Under the pieces are notes generated by a model. It was not told the DNA's origin. It saw nothing but the letters and a program-made list of their open reading frames with translations, and did not search any database. Shown piece after piece: positions 58,880 to 64,000 of a stretch of 64,000 nucleotides of DNA. Numbering within the stretch: the stretch's first letter is position 1; each line of letters begins with the position of its first letter. Position numbers and translations under genes: made by a program. This DNA is from Pectinatus cerevisiiphilus (GTDB lineage Bacteria; Bacillota; Negativicutes; Selenomonadales; Selenomonadaceae), in assembly GCF_004341685.1 (NCBI RefSeq), contig NZ_SMAA01000014.1:1-64000 (forward strand). Reading direction: 5' to 3'.

Positions 58880-59681
58880 ATGGACAATCACGGCGAAATG
58901 TTGATTTATCAGACATAAGATGGTCTGACCAAAATAGATGTATCATTTGAAAACGATACTGTGTGGCTTTCAAAAAATCAGATGGTCGAACTGTTTCAAA
59001 GAGACAGAAGCGTTATTTCAAAACATATAAAAATGTTTTTGAAGAAGGCGAATTAGTATAAGAAAGCAACGTGCAAAATTTGAACGTTGCTAATTCTGAC
59101 AAGCCTGTTGATTTTTATAGCCTTGATGTTATCATTTCCGTTGGCTATCGTGTGAAATCACAGCGTGGTGGCGGATACTTCAAGGAGCTGCTGGAAAGAA
59201 TCCGTGACATTCGTGCATCAGAGAAAGTATCCTATCATCAGGTGCTGGAAATCTATGCGACCAGCATTGATTACAATCCCAAAGCAGAGGTTATCGCAGA
59301 AAATGACTTCATGGGACTGATGACATTTTCCGGCGACCAGCCGACCTTGCGAGAAGCGAAAGTTGCGAAAAACTATCTGGATGAGAAAGAACTGCGAGCG
59401 ATGGGACAGCTCGTATCCCCGGATGCCTTGGTTTGGCAGAGAGACAGGCTGAGCGTGAAATCAAGATGACCATGGAGGATTGGTCGAAGCATCTGGATGG
59501 AATTTTAACATCTACCGGTGAAAATCTTCTGATTGGAAACGGCACGATTAGTCACAATCAGTCTATGGATAAAGTGCAGACAGAATACAAGAAATACAAA
59601 GCAAAAACACTTAGCAGTGTAGAGCAAGACTATCTTGATAGCATAAAACAGCTGGAGAAAAAGGCAAGTGGTAGAAGATAA
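58880..59681 (+). pseudogene. RhuM-family protein, decayed copy
   Basis: Pieces in several frames match the RhuM family: DTVWLSKNQMVELFQRDRSV (near 58950), YSLDVIISVGYRVKSQRG (near 59120), IRDIRASEKVSYHQVLEIYA and the C-terminal MTMEDWSKHLDGIL. Compared with the intact neighbour it has early stops (58917, 59058), a deletion after GYRV and a frameshift near 59440. RhuM proteins are Fic/KilA-N-like accessory proteins of unknown function found on mobile elements. Confidence 0.7.
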
Positions 59682-59696
59682 AGAAGGTGATTTTTA

Positions 59697-60716
59697 GTGG
59701 TTGAAAAAAATAACAAGCTTCAAATCCGTAATAGTACTGTGGATTTCCTTGTGTTCACTATGGATGCGAAGGAAGACGGAATAGAAGTACGTGTACAGGA
59801 TAATGATGTGTGGCTGACCCAAAAAGCAATTGGACAGCTTTTTAATGTGGATAGAAGTGTTGCAACAAAGCATTTAAAAAATATTTTTGACAGTGGGGAA
59901 CTTGACGAAAATACAACTTGTGCAAATTTTGCACAAGTTGCTGATAACGGCAAGACCTATCAATATAAATTCTATGCCCTGTCTGCGATTATTGCAGTAG
60001 GCTACCGTATTAATTCCGGTAGAGCTACGCAGTTTAGACAATGGGCAACGAAGGTGCTGGACACCTTTGCGAAACAGGGGTATGTACTGGATAAAAGCAG
60101 GCTTATCAATGGGCAAATATTTGATGAAGATTACTTCGACCATTTAGTTTCTGAAATACAGGAAATCCGAGCCAGTGAGCGTCGCTTCTATCAGAAGATT
60201 ACGGACATCTATGCTACTGCAGTCGATTATTCATTAGATAGCCAAACCACAAAGAATTTTTTCGCAACAGTACAGAATAAGATGCATTATGCTGTACACG
60301 GCAATACGGCTGCTGAGTTAATTGTGACAAGGGCAGACCACACGAAAGAGCATATGGGGCTTACCACGTGGCGAAATGCACCTGATGGCAAGATTGTAAA
60401 AGCGGATGTGTCCATAGCTAAAAATTATCTGGCGGTTAATGAAATGGCGGAGTTGAATGAAATCGTTACTATGTATCTAGACTATGCCACCAGGCAAGCC
60501 CGAAGACATATACCGATGACAATGATTGACTGGTCATCAAAATTAGATGCATTTTTGCAGTTCAATGATGCTGAAATATTGCAAGACAAAGGCAAGGTAA
60601 CGGCAGCAATTGCGAAATCCTTTGCTGAAAGTGAATTTGAACAATACAGAGTGATTCAGGATGGTCTGTATCAGAGCGACTTTGACCGTCTTATCGCAAA
60701 CCTGGAAAAAGAATAA
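59697..60716 (+). CDS. RhuM-family protein, intact copy
   Basis: The 339-residue product has DNDVWLTQKAIGQLFNVDRS (about 35-54, HTH-like), YALSAIIAVGYRINSGRATQ and a C-terminal MTMIDWSSKLDAFLQ. It matches RhuM over its full length. GTG start after AAGGTG. RhuM genes are common next to RM systems and toxin-like cargo; the biochemical role is unknown. It begins 15 bp after the decayed copy ends. Confidence 0.8.
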   Translation: MVEKNNKLQIRNSTVDFLVFTMDAKEDGIEVRVQDNDVWLTQKAIGQLFNVDRSVATKHLKNIFDSGELDENTTCANFAQVADNGKTYQYKFYALSAIIAVGYRINSGRATQFRQWATKVLDTFAKQGYVLDKSRLINGQIFDEDYFDHLVSEIQEIRASERRFYQKITDIYATAVDYSLDSQTTKNFFATVQNKMHYAVHGNTAAELIVTRADHTKEHMGLTTWRNAPDGKIVKADVSIAKNYLAVNEMAELNEIVTMYLDYATRQARRHIPMTMIDWSSKLDAFLQFNDAEILQDKGKVTAAIAKSFAESEFEQYRVIQDGLYQSDFDRLIANLEKE

Positions 60717-61210
60717 TGTAACGATTACGGTAAGCATATTCCCAGCCTAAAATCGGGGTTAGCTGTCCATTCAACCAGCTCGAGACGTTAGCCGTGGACA
60801 TGTTTTTACAAACGGAAAAAGGAAAATCCTTGTATGGGCGATGAAGCCAGCAATATAGCGGCTTTTGGTCGGTGCATAATATTCTCAGCAGGGTGGAGTA
60901 GAAATGTTCCCTAAGACATTGACGGCTGTAGACATGTCTCCTTGGACAGACTTTTGCAAGCGCATAGAAATAGACGTCTCGAGCCACGTCGAGGCTGTAG
61001 CGTTGATACAACGCCGTACTATGTAGAAATCCTTAATTTCCGCTACTTCTACCGCCATTGCATCTTTGTAAAAAAGGATGGTTTTGAGCGCAAAAAGGTA
61101 GTTAAGGACTACATCAATGTCTCGGTAGTTATCAACCTAGTATGAGTAGACACAAGAAATTGCTTATTTCGTCAGTCAAGAGAATTTGATTCTACAATAA
61201 AATAATGAGT
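60717..61210. other. No convincing gene
   Basis: Around 490 bp between RhuM and the ParA module. A 106-codon leftward frame (60691-61011) starts with TTG, has no ribosome site and matches nothing I recognise. Rightward frames are full of stops. The base composition is more GC-rich than both flanks up to about 61010, so this may be a piece of foreign coding sequence now decayed. Confidence 0.4.
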
Positions 61211-61219
61211 TTATTATTA

Positions 61220-61251
61220 GACGTTCAATATTCGTATTGGGCGTCTTTTTT
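61220..61251 (+). terminator. Intrinsic terminator with TTCG loop
   Basis: GACGTTCAATA and TATTGGGCGTC form an 11-bp stem around a TTCG tetraloop, followed by six T. It insulates the ParA module from upstream transcription, or is an attenuator, since the next gene starts only 24 bp later. Confidence 0.75.
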
Positions 61252-61274
61252 ATTTGCCAAAGGAGGAAACAGAA

Positions 61275-61709
61275 ATGTTAAGGAAAGGCATGATTGAACG
61301 ATTTAGAAAGGCTGCTCCAATAATCAGGGAGTTGGTTGATGACTTGGCATGGATTCAGAATGAATTCAATCCAGAGAATGCAACAGAAGAAGAACGTACC
61401 TATGTGAAGCATTTACTGAGCTTGGGCAGCAATTGCTTTGATGAAAGCGACTGGCGTTTTAAACGGATGTTTGCAGCCATAGGAAGGAAAGGACGCTTAA
61501 TCAGGAATTCAGTTGGTAGATTTGAAATGGAAGGCACAGATATTGAATTCACGTGTGGAAGTGGCTGTGAGGTTTATGCACCGTATTTCTCAGATGAAGA
61601 AGAATGGATGACCTGGCTTCCGACGTCCATTGAATATAGTGGAGATTATTATTTTACGGCACGTCCGGATATGAAGCTGGAGGGTGCCTTAGTAAGGATC
61701 AAAGGTTGA
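61275..61709 (+). CDS. DUF5348-like mobile-element protein
   Basis: The 144-residue product has a helical N-terminal half (IERFRKAAPIIRELVDDLAW). Its C-terminal beta half (GRFEMEGTDIEFTCGSGCEV...TSIEYSGDYYF) is like DUF5348 proteins of Firmicutes conjugative elements. AAAGGAGG lies 8 nt before the ATG. First gene of the partition-replication module; function unknown. Confidence 0.6.
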   Translation: MLRKGMIERFRKAAPIIRELVDDLAWIQNEFNPENATEEERTYVKHLLSLGSNCFDESDWRFKRMFAAIGRKGRLIRNSVGRFEMEGTDIEFTCGSGCEVYAPYFSDEEEWMTWLPTSIEYSGDYYFTARPDMKLEGALVRIKG

Positions 61710-61729
61710 TGAAAAATTGGGTATGAAAA

Positions 61730-61760
61730 AAGCACTATCAGTTAGCCGCTGATAGTGCTT
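61730..61760. repeat. Perfect 12-bp hairpin with A-run on its left
   Basis: AAGCACTATCAG and its complement around TTAGCCG. On the minus strand it is followed by a T-run and would be a terminator, yet no leftward gene ends here. On the plus strand it lacks a T-run. It may stop antisense transcription or be an operator of the parA promoter. Confidence 0.5.
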
Positions 61761-61815
61761 GACGTGAAAATTTGCTACAAACAAAATTCTTTCCTTAAAA
61801 TTTATTATAGCAGAT

Positions 61816-61849
61816 TTTCGCTTGATTTGTATAGAAAAGTTAAGCGAAA
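61816..61849. promoter_or_regulatory. Dyad TTTCGCTT...AAGCGAAA upstream of parA
   Basis: Two 8-bp arms in perfect inverted orientation, 18 bp apart, lie 15 bp before the parA start. The spacing suits binding of a dimer on one face of the helix. It could be the operator through which ParA or ParB represses its own operon, or a partition site. TTGATT and TATAGA-like boxes lie within it. Confidence 0.45.
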
Positions 61850-61863
61850 GGACTTGAAAATTT

Positions 61864-62613
61864 ATGAAAACATTTTCGTTCATCAATAAAAAAGGCGGCG
61901 TTGGCAAAACAACGATTACTGTTAATATGGCATATGCCATTGCAGAAAGCTGTGATTTAAGAGTATTGGTCATAGACAATGACGATCAGGGGAATGATTC
62001 ACAGTTCTTTGATGCAGATCCAGAAAAATCATTAGCAGATATCCTGCTAGGTAAGGCAGAGATTCAGGATGTTATCCAGCCTACGCGCTATTCGAACATT
62101 GACATTGTTGCCAGCGGTGCTGCTTTACTAGATGCCAATGTGGCCGTCATAAAAGATGAGGAGATTGTGCAACAGACTATTTTAAAAGAATCCTTGGAAA
62201 AGGTTGCTGCAAATTATGATGTATGTCTTATCGATAATCCTCCGACAATTAATGCCTCCGTTATCAATGCCTTGGTAGCCAGTGATGAAGTCATTATTGT
62301 GACAACACCGGATATTTATGGCATTCGCGGCGTTTCACAGATGACTGACTATATAGAAGCAATTAAGGAATATAATCCTAAACTGCGGTTTCGTGGTTGC
62401 CTTCTCAACAAATTCTCCTCTACTCCGCATGGGTTCCGTTGTATTGAGCTATTAGGGAGTCAATTTCCCTTATTTAAAACGAGAATTCGGTACACAAAAG
62501 ATAAGCTGGAAGCATCAGCAGAAGAAAGAAAATCTATTTTCGAGTATTCACCTAATTGTGGTTTTGCACGGGATCTTGTGCAATTTTTTAAAGAACTTTT
62601 AGCGGGGGAATGA
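61864..62613 (+). CDS. ParA-family partition ATPase
   Basis: The 249-residue product has the deviant Walker A KKGGVGKTTITVN (residues 9-21), Walker A' VLVIDNDDQGN (near 37) and Walker B CLIDNPP (near 120). ParA ATPases move plasmids, ICEs or chromosome origins together with ParB. The usual ID-D-PQGN is replaced by IDNDDQGN, which is common in ICE-borne ParA. It is 3 bp from parB. Confidence 0.88.
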   Translation: MKTFSFINKKGGVGKTTITVNMAYAIAESCDLRVLVIDNDDQGNDSQFFDADPEKSLADILLGKAEIQDVIQPTRYSNIDIVASGAALLDANVAVIKDEEIVQQTILKESLEKVAANYDVCLIDNPPTINASVINALVASDEVIIVTTPDIYGIRGVSQMTDYIEAIKEYNPKLRFRGCLLNKFSSTPHGFRCIELLGSQFPLFKTRIRYTKDKLEASAEERKSIFEYSPNCGFARDLVQFFKELLAGE

Positions 62614-62616
62614 AAC

Positions 62617-63834
62617 ATGAAAAAACAGTCAGTAAGCTTAATTGCAAAGCTTTTAAATAAAAATTCTCAGCCAGGACAGGGCAGCAGTAATGACCTTAAG
62701 ACTACAGAAGAAATCATTATGAGAGACGTTCATGAATTGGTGCCAAATCCTAAGAATGAAAAGTACAGTTTAGATAATATTGAAGAACTGGCGATGATGA
62801 TCCAGCTTACTCATAATATCGAGCCAATTATTTTAAAGACGATGGAGGATGGCCGATTGATGATTACCAGCGGCCATCGTCGCCGCTTGGCACAGCTTTA
62901 TCGCTTAGAAAATGGAATGACGGATATCCCTATGGTTCCGACCATTACACGGGAAATTATCAATGATTTTGAGGATGCCATAACAGATGATGAAATGGAA
63001 ACGTTGAATATCGTGTTTCCGAATAAAGGGCAGCGCAGAAATCTGACACCTTCGCAGGAAACGGATGAAATTGCATTGATTAAGCCCATTATCAAGAAAC
63101 TTTATGATTATCAGAAAGCGGCTGGAAATATTGATGGTAAGTTTCGGCCTTATTTTGCCAATATTCTTGGCATTTCGGAGACTTCCTTGCAGCGTAAAGA
63201 AGCGATTCGGAAGGTTTCAGAGGAAGTTAAGGTGGAGATTGATTCAGGAAATATTACAGCCACGGCTGCAGCAGAACTCGCAAGCATGGATAAAGAAGAA
63301 CAAAATTTAGTAATTGAGGCAATTAAGGATCGGGGCGAAGAAGTTACGGTACAGGCGGTAAAAGAGGAAAAGAAAAAAATCGTTGTGCCTAAAAATGACC
63401 CTATTCCTGTTGTAAAAGAGAGTCCGACAGAATGTGAATTAGAGGATGAGGGTCAGACAAAATTGTTCGACCAAACGCGAAAAAATAATACAGATAAAAA
63501 TATAAGCAATGACGGTGTTAATTCTACTGATGAGGTTGTACCACCTGTGCAAAAGCAAGAAGCGACAGATCAAGATACTGCCGCGAAAATGTGGTTTCAG
63601 AAAGAAATCGTTGAAAAATTAAAAGACGCTGAGCAACGGCTTTCCGTAGAAACTGCTGATAAAACAGAAAAAGAGTGTCAGGAGTGGCAGGCACGTGTCA
63701 AGGTTATAAAAGATGTCTTGGCTTATTTAGATGAATCTCATTGCCAGGAACGATGCAAAGAATGTTGTGATGATTGTGATCGGCCCTGTGAGCATTCGAA
63801 AAACTTTCAAGTCGCAAATACCATGAATAATTAA
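62617..63834 (+). CDS. ParB-family protein with C-terminal cysteine cluster
   Basis: The 405-residue product has a ParB N-terminal domain (VHELVPNPKNEKYSLDNIEEL; TSGHRRRLAQL near 84-95) and a central HTH-like helical part (about 170-215). It ends with HCQERCKECCDDCDRPCEH (near 375-393), seven cysteines in 16 residues, which probably bind metal. ParB binds the centromere-like site and loads ParA. ICE ParB proteins with cysteine tails are known from annotation; the role of the tail is not. Confidence 0.85.
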   Translation: MKKQSVSLIAKLLNKNSQPGQGSSNDLKTTEEIIMRDVHELVPNPKNEKYSLDNIEELAMMIQLTHNIEPIILKTMEDGRLMITSGHRRRLAQLYRLENGMTDIPMVPTITREIINDFEDAITDDEMETLNIVFPNKGQRRNLTPSQETDEIALIKPIIKKLYDYQKAAGNIDGKFRPYFANILGISETSLQRKEAIRKVSEEVKVEIDSGNITATAAAELASMDKEEQNLVIEAIKDRGEEVTVQAVKEEKKKIVVPKNDPIPVVKESPTECELEDEGQTKLFDQTRKNNTDKNISNDGVNSTDEVVPPVQKQEATDQDTAAKMWFQKEIVEKLKDAEQRLSVETADKTEKECQEWQARVKVIKDVLAYLDESHCQERCKECCDDCDRPCEHSKNFQVANTMNN

Positions 63835-63861
63835 TGATCTGCAGTTGGGAGAGAGAAGAAA

Positions 63862-64000
63862 ATGAGTAAATTATTGATCAATGAGGTTCCTTTGATGTGC
63901 CTGCCCAGCCTTGCAGTAAAAATCGGCTTGAATGAAGCGCTTTTTATACAGCAACTGCATTATTGGGTGGACCGCAGTAAAAATATTATCGATGGTCGGC
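63862..64000 (+). CDS. Replication-type protein of a mobile element, 5' end only
   Basis: The first 46 codons (MSKLLINEVPLMCLPSLAVK, then GLNEALFIQQLHYWVDRSKN) match the start of winged-helix/DnaD-like replication proteins found next to ParAB in Firmicutes elements. GGGAGAGAG precedes the start. The gene is cut by the window edge, so the rest cannot be judged. Confidence 0.65.
   Translation, partial: MSKLLINEVPLMCLPSLAVKIGLNEALFIQQLHYWVDRSKNIIDGR

Noticed and set aside
60691-61011. Leftward 106-codon open frame after the RhuM gene
   Set aside because: It starts with TTG, has no ribosome site, overlaps the RhuM stop and shows no recognisable motif. Listed only as a region without a convincing gene.
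1-64000. tRNA or rRNA genes
   Set aside because: I saw no cloverleaf-like sequence or rRNA similarity anywhere in the window, including next to the recombinases where a tRNA attachment site might be expected.

Overview
The window looks like a chromosomal stretch of a low-to-mid GC Firmicute, most likely a diderm (outer-membrane) member of the Negativicutes such as the Selenomonadaceae. The replication, packaging and head genes are of the kind seen in gut Firmicutes prophages. The tail tip, however, follows the lambda M-L-K-I/J order, and the lysis module ends in two overlapping genes that look like an Rz-type spanin pair, which only makes sense for a host with an outer membrane. The taxon is an inference; no rRNA or housekeeping gene is present to confirm it.

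Layout. (1) 1-6.5 kb is a graveyard: a broken IS256-type transposase, an antisense zinc-ribbon membrane protein with a small membrane partner, a truncated second phage portal gene, and two IS3-family insertions (one dead, one apparently intact). Each IS3 copy sits at a TATA target a few codons before the end of a gene, and both target genes can be reconstructed. (2) 6.5-48.0 kb is one near-complete siphovirus-like prophage. On the left, leftward-transcribed serine recombinases (two full-length plus one lacking the catalytic domain) and a small SHOCT-like gene. Then, rightward: early genes (DUF2800, DUF2815, family-A DNA polymerase, zinc protein, DUF4406, primase-helicase, VRR-NUC, SNF2 helicase, sigma-like late regulator); HNH and small terminase; a cargo block (ParB-methylase, amidase, methyltransferase stub, virulence-type protein, DUF4314, DUF5049, amidoligase, gamma-glutamylcyclotransferase); large terminase; an antisense moron; portal, ClpP-type protease, HK97-type capsid, connectors, tail tube, chaperone with a -1 frame extension, tape measure with an internal NlpC/P60-like domain; lambda-like tail tip ending in a 2,221-residue J/tailspike fusion; holin, amidase, spanin-like pair and a strong terminator. 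No CI/Cro-type repressor gene was found between the recombinases and the replication genes.

(3) 48.0-49.8 kb holds an IS5-type fragment, gene remnants and a sigma-factor-like gene whose ribosome binding site is buried in a hairpin. (4) 49.8-58.2 kb is a type I restriction-modification island: tandem XRE regulators, HsdM, an IS3 remnant that has beheaded a tyrosine recombinase, HsdS, HsdR and a DUF4357 protein. (5) 58.2-60.7 kb carries a frameshifted pRiA4b ORF-3-like gene and two RhuM-like genes (one decayed, one intact). (6) 61.2-64.0 kb is the start of another mobile element, with a DUF5348-like gene, ParA, ParB and the first codons of a replication-type gene cut by the window edge.

The most interesting signals are the dual-coded spanin-like pair; a three-copy regulatory repeat heading each unit of the amidoligase cassette, together with a C-terminal module shared by two of its proteins; a leader motif (TTTCGTCAAAA, 14 nt, CCAGTGG) present upstream of two early gene units; the J/tailspike fusion; and the antisense-gene slot between large terminase and portal, apparently present in both the intact and the remnant phage. 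Everything here was read by eye; no database search was run.
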